Shown here: positions 1-6,246 of the stretch, one piece after another
Layout of the letters: each line of letters begins with the position of its first letter
How positions within the stretch are numbered: position 1 is the stretch's first letter
From: a bacterium
Lineage (GTDB): Bacteria > Eremiobacterota > Eremiobacteria > Baltobacterales > Baltobacteraceae
Direction of reading: 5' to 3'
Assembly: GCA_021781095.1 (NCBI GenBank)
Contig: JAJXXM010000078.1
Location: 1 to 6,571 of the forward strand
DNA: 6,571 nucleotides
Notes under the pieces: model-generated
The model's input: only the letters and a program-made list of their open reading frames with translations
Database searches by the model: none
Told to the model about the DNA's origin: nothing
Program-made: the position numbers and the translations under genes

Positions 1-305
1 ACCGCGGGAAGATCGGCGGCGAGGGCAAGCACCCAGGGGCTTTCGAGTGCGGCGAAAGCAGCGAGGAGCGCGGGGAGCGGGCCGCCCCGCGGGCGGGCGT
101 CAGCGAGAAACGGAACCCCGAAGCGTGCGGCCTCCGCGCGCTGATCTTCGCGGCCGAGTAAGAGGAGCGGCCCGAGCGAACGCCCGAATGCGACGGCGCG
201 CTCCATGAGGGTGTCGGCTCCCAGCGGTCGCGTGAGTTTGTCGGGGAATCGCCGTGCCTCACCGCCGAGAAGCAACGCGACCGTGAAATCAGCGGCCTCG
301 GCCAT
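1..305 (-). CDS. mobA: MobA-like molybdenum cofactor guanylyltransferase, N-terminal part
   Basis: The first 101 residues of a nucleotidyltransferase are visible; the C-terminal half lies beyond the left edge. Near the N-terminus is LLLGGEARRFPDKL (residues 11-24), which matches the family's nucleotide-binding loop (L-x-G-G-x-x-x-R-x-x-x-D-K), with R18/R19, D22 and K23 in the expected places. Later come ADARPRGGPLPALLAAF (68-84), the usual GPL-x-x-L-x-x-A segment, and VLALAADLP (92-100), which corresponds to the metal-binding 'ACDMP' strand. In this family MobA joins GMP from GTP to molybdopterin-bound molybdenum, giving the guanine dinucleotide cofactor in the cytoplasm. The ATG at 305 overlaps the end of hemB by 17 bases, so it is probably translationally coupled to it and belongs to the same operon. 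The cytidylyltransferase MocA or another NTP transferase remains possible because the substrate-specific C-terminal half is not visible. Confidence 0.84.
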   Translation of the reverse strand, partial: MAEAADFTVALLLGGEARRFPDKLTRPLGADTLMERAVAFGRSLGPLLLLGREDQRAEAARFGVPFLADARPRGGPLPALLAAFAALESPWVLALAADLPA

Positions 306-1263
306 GACGGAGCGCGTAATCGGCGGCAAAGTAACTGATGATGATGTCGGCCCCGGCGCGCGTGAACGATGCCATTAATTCGTCGATCGTGCGTTCGCGT
401 TCCAACCATCCGCGTTCGAAGGCCGCTTCCATCATCGCGTACTCTCCGCTGACGTTATAGACCGCGATCGGCGCGTCAAAACGGTCGCGAGCGCTGCGAA
501 CGATATCGAGATACGGAAGCGCCGGCTTTACCATGACGATATCGGCGCCTTCGTCGATATCGAGTGCGATTTCACGCATCGCTTCGCGCGCATTCGGCGG
601 ATCCATCTGATAACCGCGACGATCGCCGAATTGCGGCGTCGAACCCGCAGCCTCGCGAAATGGCCCGTAGAAAGCCGATGCGTACTTCGCGCTATACGCC
701 ATAATCGCAACTTCTGAAAAACCGTCGCCGTCGAGCGAGCGGCGAATCGCGGCGACACGTCCGTCCATCATATCCGAGGGCGCGACGATATCGACGCCCG
801 CGCGCGCATAGGAACGCGCGACTTCGGCGAGCAACTCGACCGTTTCGTCGTTCCGAACCTCGCCGCGTTCGTCGAGCAACCCGCAATGGCCGTGATCGGT
901 ATATTCGCAGTTGCAGAGATCGGCGATCGTCAGCATCTCCGGAACCGCGGCTTTTATTCCCGCGATCGCGCGTTGCACGATCCCGTCTTCGGCGGCATTG
1001 CGGGAAGCAACGGCATCTTTATGTGCGGGAATTCCGAAGAGCAGCACCGCGTTGATTCCCAAGCCGAAGAGGCGTTGCGCTTCCGCGATGCTCTGCGCGA
1101 GCGTGTGACGCGCGACCCCGGGCATCGAGGAGATCGGTCCGGCATCGCTCTCGCGCTCGACGACGAAGAGCGGCATCACCAATGCGTCGACCGGCGTGCG
1201 ATGCTCGCGAACGAGGGCGCGCAGAGCGGGAGTGCGGCGCAGGCGCCGGGGACGATGCAGCAT
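289..1263 (-). CDS. hemB: Porphobilinogen synthase (delta-aminolevulinate dehydratase), zinc type
   Basis: This 324-residue protein has normal HemB length. It condenses two 5-aminolevulinate molecules to porphobilinogen, the first common step towards heme, siroheme and cobalamin, in the cytoplasm. The zinc site is intact: DLCNCEYTDHGHCG (115-128) carries C117, C119 and C127, so the enzyme should be the zinc-dependent kind and not the aspartate-rich magnesium kind. Both active-site lysines are present: K193 in YSAKYASAFYGPFR and K246, the Schiff-base lysine, in VMVKPALPYLD. The frame is open further upstream, but the extra 65 residues are arginine-rich, lie inside the preceding gene and do not resemble HemB. 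The ATG at 1263 begins the typical N-terminus (RPRRLRRTPALRALVRE), 4 bases after the stop of the upstream fusion gene. No clear ribosome binding site is seen, so coupled translation is likely. The 3' end overlaps the mobA start by 17 bases. Confidence 0.97.
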   Translation of the reverse strand: MLHRPRRLRRTPALRALVREHRTPVDALVMPLFVVERESDAGPISSMPGVARHTLAQSIAEAQRLFGLGINAVLLFGIPAHKDAVASRNAAEDGIVQRAIAGIKAAVPEMLTIADLCNCEYTDHGHCGLLDERGEVRNDETVELLAEVARSYARAGVDIVAPSDMMDGRVAAIRRSLDGDGFSEVAIMAYSAKYASAFYGPFREAAGSTPQFGDRRGYQMDPPNAREAMREIALDIDEGADIVMVKPALPYLDIVRSARDRFDAPIAVYNVSGEYAMMEAAFERGWLERERTIDELMASFTRAGADIIISYFAADYALRHGRGR

Positions 1264-1267
1264 ACCG

Positions 1268-3181
1268 TTAGGGTGCGTCGAGGAGGCGCACAATGCAAGC
1301 GGTAAAGGCGTCGATCTCCGGATTCGTGGCGACCCCGTCGGGGTGCAGCCCGGCCTGCTCGATCGCCGACGCCGATTCCGGCCCCATCGCCGCGACGAGC
1401 GGGCGCAGGCCGCGCTCGCGCCAGTGGGCGATCCAGGGCGCCGCGACCGCGGCGGCACCGCTCGACGGAATCACCAGCAGATCGACGGGGCTGCCGTCGG
1501 GCTCCTCGCCGGCACGAATCTCCGCGACCTCGGCGCCGAGGGCGCGCAGGCGCGGCGCGATGCGGCTGCTCCGCTCGACGGTGCGGGGAAGCAGAATCCG
1601 TCGCCCGGCGAGCGGCCCGCCCTTGACGAGCAATTCGGCGGCGCCCCGTTGGAAGAGCAGGCGGGCGAGCGCGCGGCCGAGCTCCTCGGCCTCCTCGGGA
1701 GCGTTGCAGCGCCCGCGAAGCTCGGCGACGAGCGCGGGCTGCCCGTCCTCGGCCCCGATGCTGCCGCGCAGCACGAGCTCCTCGCCCTCGAAGGCTCCGT
1801 AGAGGCCGACCGGAGCGGTACACCCTGCACCGAGCTCGCGGAGTGCGGCGCGCTCGGCGGTCACCGCGCGTTCGCTCGGTTCGTGGTTGAGGGCGGCACG
1901 CAGCACCGGTGCGAGCGGTGCGTCGAGCAGCGTCTCGACTGCAAGCGCGCCCTGCCCCGCGGCCGGTAAGAGGCTCTCGATCGAAAAGGGGACCGCGTAG
2001 GTCGCCCGCAGCCCCAGCCGCCGGAGCCCGGCCGCCGCCAAGACGATCGCGTCGTACTGCCCCTCGCGAAGTTTGCGTAGCCGCGTGTCGACGTTTCCGC
2101 GAATATCGACATACTCGAGATCGCTGCGCAATGCGAATAATTGTGCGCGCCGCCGCGGGCTGGAAGTGCCGATGCGCGCGCCGGGCGGAAGTTCTTCGAA
2201 ACTCGCAAAGCGTTCGCTGCAATAGAGATCGCGAACGTCTTCGCGCTCCGATATCGCGCAGAGTTGCATCCCCGGCGGCAGGGCGCTCGGAAGATCTTTC
2301 GCCGAATGAACCGCGTAATCGGCGCGCCCTTCGGCGAGCGCGCGTTCGAGTTCTTTGACGAAGATCGCTTGCTGCCCCATCGCTGCGAGCGCGCTGCTGC
2401 GGTCGCGGTCGCCGACGGTCGATATCTCGAGCATCGTCGAAGCGATGCCGCTGCGCGCGAGGCGCGAAGCGACGTGGCGCGATTGCCACAGGGCGAGCGC
2501 GCTGGCGCGCGTCGCGCAGACGGCGCTGCCGGTCGTCGGCGTGAGGCCGTCGGCGAGCAACGTCGCGGCGGTCGCTTCGACGACATCTTCAATGCGATTG
2601 CGATCCATCGTGGCGAGTTCGTCGAGCGGCAATTCGGAGAGCGCGCGCATGACGATGGTGCGCTGCTCCGACGAAAGCGTGTCGCGCACGTAACTGCGCG
2701 CGATGGCGAGCGTTCGTGCCGCGGCGTCGTAGCGTGCGTCGAAATGGAGCGCGATCTCGCGCGCAATACGCTTCGAAAATGCGGGTGTGCCGACGCCGGA
2801 GTCGATGCTGAAGGTGAGGCCGCCGACCTTGACGACCGCGGGCATCGTCGCATCGCCGCGCGTCGAATCGGTCGAATCGATGGTGAGGATTCCGCGCGCG
2901 CGCGCATCGCGACCGACGCGCTCGTTCACCGCGCCGTCGTCGGTTGCAACGACGCAGAGGAATGCGCCGGTGAGATCCTCCTCGCGGTAGGCGCGCCGTT
3001 CGCAGCGCACGCCGGGGTTCGCTACAAGGAGTGCCTCCATCGCCTCGCAGAGCTGCGGGGCGACGACGAAGAGGTTGGCGCCTGCTTCGATAAAGGAACG
3101 GGCTTTGCGGGCTGCGACCGAACCGGCACCTACCAGCACGATGAGTCGCCCCGCGAGGCGAAGGGAGAGCGGAAGCGACAT
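1268..3181 (-). CDS. hemC: Fusion: precorrin-2 dehydrogenase (SirC) - HemC - C-terminal half of HemD
   Basis: One uninterrupted 637-residue protein with three parts. Residues 1-212 resemble SirC/CysG-N/Met8: a Rossmann start LIVLVGAGSVAARKARSF (13-30), VVAP (39-42), VVATDD (77-82) and TMPAVVKVGGLTFSIDSGVG (112-131); D102 is probably the conserved catalytic aspartate. This family oxidises precorrin-2 to sirohydrochlorin with NAD+. Residues 217-520 are a complete porphobilinogen deaminase: TRASALALWQ (224-233), VHSAKDLP (291-298) with catalytic D296, IGTSSPRRRAQL (337-348), RGNVDTRLRKL (361-371), and C454 in GAGC, which holds the dipyrromethane cofactor. Residues 521-637 match only the second half of uroporphyrinogen III synthase: LAGRRILLPR (525-533 region), RALGAEVAEI, VIPSSGAAAV and AAMGPESASA. 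No start codon lies at the SirC/HemC junction, which supports a real fusion. ATG 3181 gives MSLPLSLRLAGRL, the normal SirC beginning; an upstream ATG at 3229 would add 16 unrelated residues. First gene of the operon with hemB and mobA. Confidence 0.93.
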   Translation of the reverse strand: MSLPLSLRLAGRLIVLVGAGSVAARKARSFIEAGANLFVVAPQLCEAMEALLVANPGVRCERRAYREEDLTGAFLCVVATDDGAVNERVGRDARARGILTIDSTDSTRGDATMPAVVKVGGLTFSIDSGVGTPAFSKRIAREIALHFDARYDAAARTLAIARSYVRDTLSSEQRTIVMRALSELPLDELATMDRNRIEDVVEATAATLLADGLTPTTGSAVCATRASALALWQSRHVASRLARSGIASTMLEISTVGDRDRSSALAAMGQQAIFVKELERALAEGRADYAVHSAKDLPSALPPGMQLCAISEREDVRDLYCSERFASFEELPPGARIGTSSPRRRAQLFALRSDLEYVDIRGNVDTRLRKLREGQYDAIVLAAAGLRRLGLRATYAVPFSIESLLPAAGQGALAVETLLDAPLAPVLRAALNHEPSERAVTAERAALRELGAGCTAPVGLYGAFEGEELVLRGSIGAEDGQPALVAELRGRCNAPEEAEELGRALARLLFQRGAAELLVKGGPLAGRRILLPRTVERSSRIAPRLRALGAEVAEIRAGEEPDGSPVDLLVIPSSGAAAVAAPWIAHWRERGLRPLVAAMGPESASAIEQAGLHPDGVATNPEIDAFTACIVRLLDAP

Positions 3182-3227
3182 GATGCGGCATGGATTCCGC
3201 ACCGCCGTGCGAAACTCTGCTCCGCGC
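3182..3227. promoter_or_regulatory. Divergent intergenic gap between the tetrapyrrole operon and the glycosyltransferase unit
   Basis: Only 46 bases separate the preferred starts of the two divergent genes. At least one promoter must therefore lie here or within the 5' coding end of the opposite gene. I see no convincing -35/-10 pair and no clear operator. Two short, imperfect inverted repeats occur (gcgg...ccgc at about 3185-3200, and gcac-cgcc-gtgc just after it), but 4-base arms are expected by chance in DNA this GC-rich. The call rests on position alone. Confidence 0.35.
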
Positions 3228-4874
3228 ATGCAACGTCCCACTCGCGCTGCGCTTCTCGGTGCGCTCGCCTCGGCGCTCCTGGTGCTGCCGGGGCTCGGAG
3301 CGGGCACCCTTTGGGACAACAGCGAGACGATCTACGGAGAGGTGGCGCGGGAGATTCTGCTCACCCACGACTGGATCGTGATGCACTACAACGGCCTGCC
3401 GTGGTTCGTTCAGCCGCCGCTCTACTTTTGGGTGGCGGCGCTCTGCGTGAAGCTCTTCGGGCTCACCTCTTTTGCGATGCGCCTTCCGGCAGCGTTGGCG
3501 ACCATCGCGATGGGGGCGATGACCGGCTACGCGGTCGCACGCCAACTCGGCTCGCGCGTCGGCGTCTTCGCGGCGGTGATTCTCTCGAGCTCGCTCATGC
3601 AGGCGATTATCGGACGGCTCGCGATCATGGATGCCTTGCTCGATTGCGCGGTCGCCATGACGGTATTCTGGTGGTTTCGCGGCCTTCAGACCGGCAAACG
3701 TCGCTACTATATTTTCGGCGCGGTCGCTGCGGGCTTCGGCTTCTTAGCGAAGGGCCCGGTCGCGCCGGTGGTGGCATTGATCGTCTTGCTCCCCTACGCA
3801 TTTTGGAGCGTGAAGGTCGAACGCATCTCGTGGCCGCGGCTCTCGACGTGGTGGTGGGGAGCCTTTGCTTTCGCGGCAACGGTCGCGCCGTGGTTCATCG
3901 CGCTCGTCATGCGCACCGGATTCGCTTCGGTCGTTACGCTCATCGGCCACTACACGATCGGTCGCTACACCGGCGTGATCGAGAACCAGTCGGGGCCGGT
4001 CTGGTACTATCTGCCGGTACTCGTCGTCGGGTTCTTCCCGTGGATCGCGTTATTGCCCAGCGCGGTCCTCGGCGGAATCTCGCGCTTGAGACTCGGCGAA
4101 AACGACGAACGGGCACGCGTCTTGCGCCTGGCGTTTTGCTGGGCGGTCGTGCCGTTGCTCTTCTTTTCGTTCGCGCGTACGAAGTTACCCAACTATATTG
4201 CGTTGGAGTTTCCGGCGATCGCCGTGATCTGCGCGATCTATCTCGACGGTTTGCTGGAACGCTCTCGCGTTCGCGCCGCGCTCGTCGCAACGTTGGCCGT
4301 GCCGTTGGTGATCGGATTATTGGCGATTGCGGTGGCGATCTTCGCTCGCGACAATCACCTCGGCGAACCGCTCGCGGTGTTGCGCCCGGCATTGATCGCG
4401 ATGGGCGTGACCATCGCGCTGGGAGGCATTGCGATGGTGGCGATGCTGATGCGCAGGGCGACAGCTCCCTTTGCACCTTTTGCGTTGGCGCTGGCGATGG
4501 CGGTGGCGGTCGACGTGCTCGGTCTCGTCGCGCTGCCGCGCGCGGAACTCTTCAAACCGGTGCCGCGCCTCGCGCGAATCGTCGATGCGCTGCGCCGCCC
4601 CGGCGATATCGTCGTCGACGGCGGCATCGTCGGCGGCGGATCGTTGCTCTTCTACACGAAGCCGCCGGTCGCGCTTCTCGCGCTCTTTAATGCCGACGTC
4701 GGCGTCAACACGCCGACCCTGCGCGACGTCGTCTGCACCGCACCGCGCGCCTTCGTGTTCTATACCGGCACCTCGGTCGCATCGCAACCGAGCTTCGGCC
4801 GCACAACGCGCGTGATCGCACGGAGCGGCAACGTCGCGGTGATGCGCTATAGCGGGCCGCCCTGCACGAAGTGA
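3228..4874 (+). CDS. ArnT/PMT-like membrane glycosyltransferase (GT-C, family 83/39 type)
   Basis: A 548-residue polytopic inner-membrane protein, close to ArnT length. About 12-13 hydrophobic segments run from residue 7 to 437, followed by a soluble tail of about 110 residues. The first periplasmic loop, after segment 1, has WDNSETIYGEVAREI (29-43), DWI (48-50) and NGLPWFVQPPLYFW (55-68), matching the ArnT pattern of acidic residues, AREM, GDW and EKPP. Other family marks are FLAKGPVAP (172-180), SGPVWYYLPVLVVGFFPW (255-272) and ARTKLPNYIALEFPAIAV (316-333). Such enzymes move a sugar from a polyprenyl-phosphate carrier to lipid A, protein or another envelope acceptor; the acceptor cannot be told here. 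ATG 3228 is chosen because segment 1 begins right after it. In-frame ATGs at 3180 and 3183 would add 15-16 residues and have a purine-rich stretch (ggaag) upstream, so the start is uncertain. The stop overlaps the next gene's start. Confidence 0.88.
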   Translation: MQRPTRAALLGALASALLVLPGLGAGTLWDNSETIYGEVAREILLTHDWIVMHYNGLPWFVQPPLYFWVAALCVKLFGLTSFAMRLPAALATIAMGAMTGYAVARQLGSRVGVFAAVILSSSLMQAIIGRLAIMDALLDCAVAMTVFWWFRGLQTGKRRYYIFGAVAAGFGFLAKGPVAPVVALIVLLPYAFWSVKVERISWPRLSTWWWGAFAFAATVAPWFIALVMRTGFASVVTLIGHYTIGRYTGVIENQSGPVWYYLPVLVVGFFPWIALLPSAVLGGISRLRLGENDERARVLRLAFCWAVVPLLFFSFARTKLPNYIALEFPAIAVICAIYLDGLLERSRVRAALVATLAVPLVIGLLAIAVAIFARDNHLGEPLAVLRPALIAMGVTIALGGIAMVAMLMRRATAPFAPFALALAMAVAVDVLGLVALPRAELFKPVPRLARIVDALRRPGDIVVDGGIVGGGSLLFYTKPPVALLALFNADVGVNTPTLRDVVCTAPRAFVFYTGTSVASQPSFGRTTRVIARSGNVAVMRYSGPPCTK

Positions 4875-5758
4875 GGATTGCCGCATTTCACCAATGCGAC
4901 GTCTTTACCGATCGGCTCTTCGGCGGTAATCCGCTCGCCGTCGTTCCAAACGCTGACGGCATCGAGAGTGCGACGATGCAGGCATTCGCCCGCGAGATGA
5001 ATTGCTCGGAGAGCACCTTCGTACTCCCTCCGCGCGATCCGCGCGCCGCATATCGTGTGCGCATCTTTACTCCGGGGCGCGAGTTACCGTTCGCCGGACA
5101 TCCGACGATCGGTACGGCATGGACGTTGCACCGCCTCGGACTGCTCGATGCCGTCGATTTCGCCTTCGAAATGGAGATCGGGCTCGTTCCGGTTCGGCGC
5201 GAGGGATTGCGTTTCTGGATGCGTCCGCCGCTTCCACGCCTCGGTACGCCGCTTGGCGATCGCTCGTTTGCGGCGGCGCTCGGCGTCACGGAATCGGAGA
5301 TCGTCGGCTCGGTTCGCAGGTCGGGGCCGTTCTTGTGCGTTCGCGTGGCGAGCATCGATGCGGCGGCAAAGATCGAACTCGATCGTCGCGAGCTCCGCTC
5401 GCACTGCGATCGAGAGATCGCCGACGGAAACATCCTCGTCGTACAGTACGAGGCGGGGCGAGCCTCGGTGCGGATGGTTGCTGCCATCGCCGATGACGTC
5501 GGCGAAGATCCCGCGACCGGAAGCGCGGTTGCGCCGATGCTCGCTTTTCTCGCCGCTGCCGGTGCGCTCGGTGCGGAGCGGCGCGAGGTCGAGATCGAAC
5601 AGGGGCGCTGGATCGGGAGAACGAGCACGCTGCACGCGCGTCTATCGTGGGACGAGAACCATATTTCGCAGGTCGAGGTCGGCGGTGATTGCGTGCATGC
5701 GTTTTCCGCCGAGATCGCGTTTGAGGGTGCGGAGACTAGCGGCGCGCGGCAAAGCTGA
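4871..5758 (+). CDS. PhzF-family isomerase-like protein
   Basis: A 295-residue protein covering the whole PhzF fold, two similar halves in the diaminopimelate-epimerase superfamily. Clear motifs are QCDVFTDRLFGGNPLAVV (8-25), EMNCSESTFV (42-51), IFTPGRELPFAGHPTIGTA (65-83), VGEDPATGSAVAPML (210-224) and EQGRWIGR (243-250). E47 sits where the catalytic glutamate (E45) of Pseudomonas PhzF is found. True PhzF isomerises trans-2,3-dihydro-3-hydroxyanthranilate in phenazine synthesis, but most family members have no known substrate. No other phenazine gene is nearby, so that reaction should not be assumed. The start is GTG at 4871, which shares four bases (GTGA) with the glycosyltransferase stop; this implies coupled translation from the same mRNA. 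The 3' end overlaps a convergent gene by 23 bases. Confidence 0.92.
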   Translation: MRIAAFHQCDVFTDRLFGGNPLAVVPNADGIESATMQAFAREMNCSESTFVLPPRDPRAAYRVRIFTPGRELPFAGHPTIGTAWTLHRLGLLDAVDFAFEMEIGLVPVRREGLRFWMRPPLPRLGTPLGDRSFAAALGVTESEIVGSVRRSGPFLCVRVASIDAAAKIELDRRELRSHCDREIADGNILVVQYEAGRASVRMVAAIADDVGEDPATGSAVAPMLAFLAAAGALGAERREVEIEQGRWIGRTSTLHARLSWDENHISQVEVGGDCVHAFSAEIAFEGAETSGARQS

Positions 5759-6245
5759 GGTCAACGCTCCAATCTTCGATCGCATCGCTCCCGGGCGTCT
5801 CATCGCGAACGTTGCGAACCGTGAATTTCCACGTCGTCGTTTTTCCGGCGCGCGCGGGTAGCGCGGGCGGGGCGACGTGCCCGGTCGGGAATCGGCCGCC
5901 GAATCCGATTCCGCAGGTCGGCGCCGAACCGCTGCCCTCGCCGAGGAGTTGCCCCGGCGCGATCAACGTTCCGAGAAATTCCTGTTGAGCGGTGCGCGTG
6001 AGGAAGATCGAACCGGCGATCGGCGTCGTCGCATCGCCGAAGGTTCCCGTGCATGGCGGCGCGTTCTCCCGCACTTTGTAGATCGCCGGTGCTTCGAATT
6101 GGAGTATGCCGCGGTCGATCGTCACGCGCGCATTGCGAACGCGCTGAACGTACACGCCGTTTTCGCCGGTATCGGGATTACGAACGTGCACCGTAATCGT
6201 GCCGTTCATCACGATGCTCAACGCGACCGCAGCGAGCAGATGCAT
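5736..6245 (-). CDS. Hypothetical protein, possibly exported, beta-rich
   Basis: I do not recognise this 169-residue protein. It starts with a short hydrophobic stretch (MHLLAAVALSIVMNG), which could be a minimal signal peptide, although it has no basic residue before the hydrophobic core and no clear AXA cleavage site. The rest alternates short beta-type strands (TITVHVRNP, ARVTIDRGILQF, SIFLTRTAQQEFLGTLI, WKFTVRNV, WSVDLSFAARR) with Gly/Pro-rich turns, and has two cysteines (C65, C111) that could form a disulfide outside the cytoplasm. The ATG at 6245 is one base after the stop of the upstream gene (TAA-C-ATG), with no visible ribosome binding site, so coupling is likely. An alternative start at M13 (6209) would remove the hydrophobic segment. 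Gene reality rests on open frame, base composition by codon position, and tight packing with its neighbour. Confidence 0.75.
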   Translation of the reverse strand: MHLLAAVALSIVMNGTITVHVRNPDTGENGVYVQRVRNARVTIDRGILQFEAPAIYKVRENAPPCTGTFGDATTPIAGSIFLTRTAQQEFLGTLIAPGQLLGEGSGSAPTCGIGFGGRFPTGHVAPPALPARAGKTTTWKFTVRNVRDETPGSDAIEDWSVDLSFAARR

Positions 6246-6246
6246 G

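Noticed and set aside
1264..1458. Longer hemB with 65 extra N-terminal residues
   Set aside because: The extension lies inside the upstream gene, is Arg/Pro/Ser-rich and does not resemble any HemB N-terminus; ATG 1263 gives the normal length.
1176..2489. 437-codon minus-strand open frame overlapping the HemC/HemD region
   Set aside because: It is an alternate frame of the fusion gene, extremely arginine-rich, with no recognisable domain.
3185..3212. Possible operator-like inverted repeats in the divergent gap
   Set aside because: The arms are only 4 bases and GC-only or nearly so; chance occurrence is likely.
3182..3319. Longer N-terminus for the SirC-HemC fusion (up to 46 extra residues)
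   Set aside because: The extra sequence runs over the divergent gene and does not fit the SirC family, whose proteins start just before the hydrophobic Rossmann strand as at M 3181.
2141..4690. Very long plus-strand open frame (849 codons) across the hem fusion and the glycosyltransferase
   Set aside because: It runs antisense to the fusion and out of frame with the transferase, its product is Arg/Ala-rich with no motif, and both real genes have clear family motifs. Long shadow frames are expected at this GC content.
959..5265. Copies of the octamer GCGATCGC (near 963, 4218 and 5255), like the cyanobacterial HIP1 repeat
   Set aside because: Only about three perfect copies, all within genes and explainable by common codon pairs in GC-rich DNA; too few to call a repeat family.
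4871..5758. Evidence for a phenazine biosynthesis cluster
   Set aside because: Only a PhzF-family gene is present, with no phzA-E or phzG; most PhzF homologs are outside phenazine pathways.
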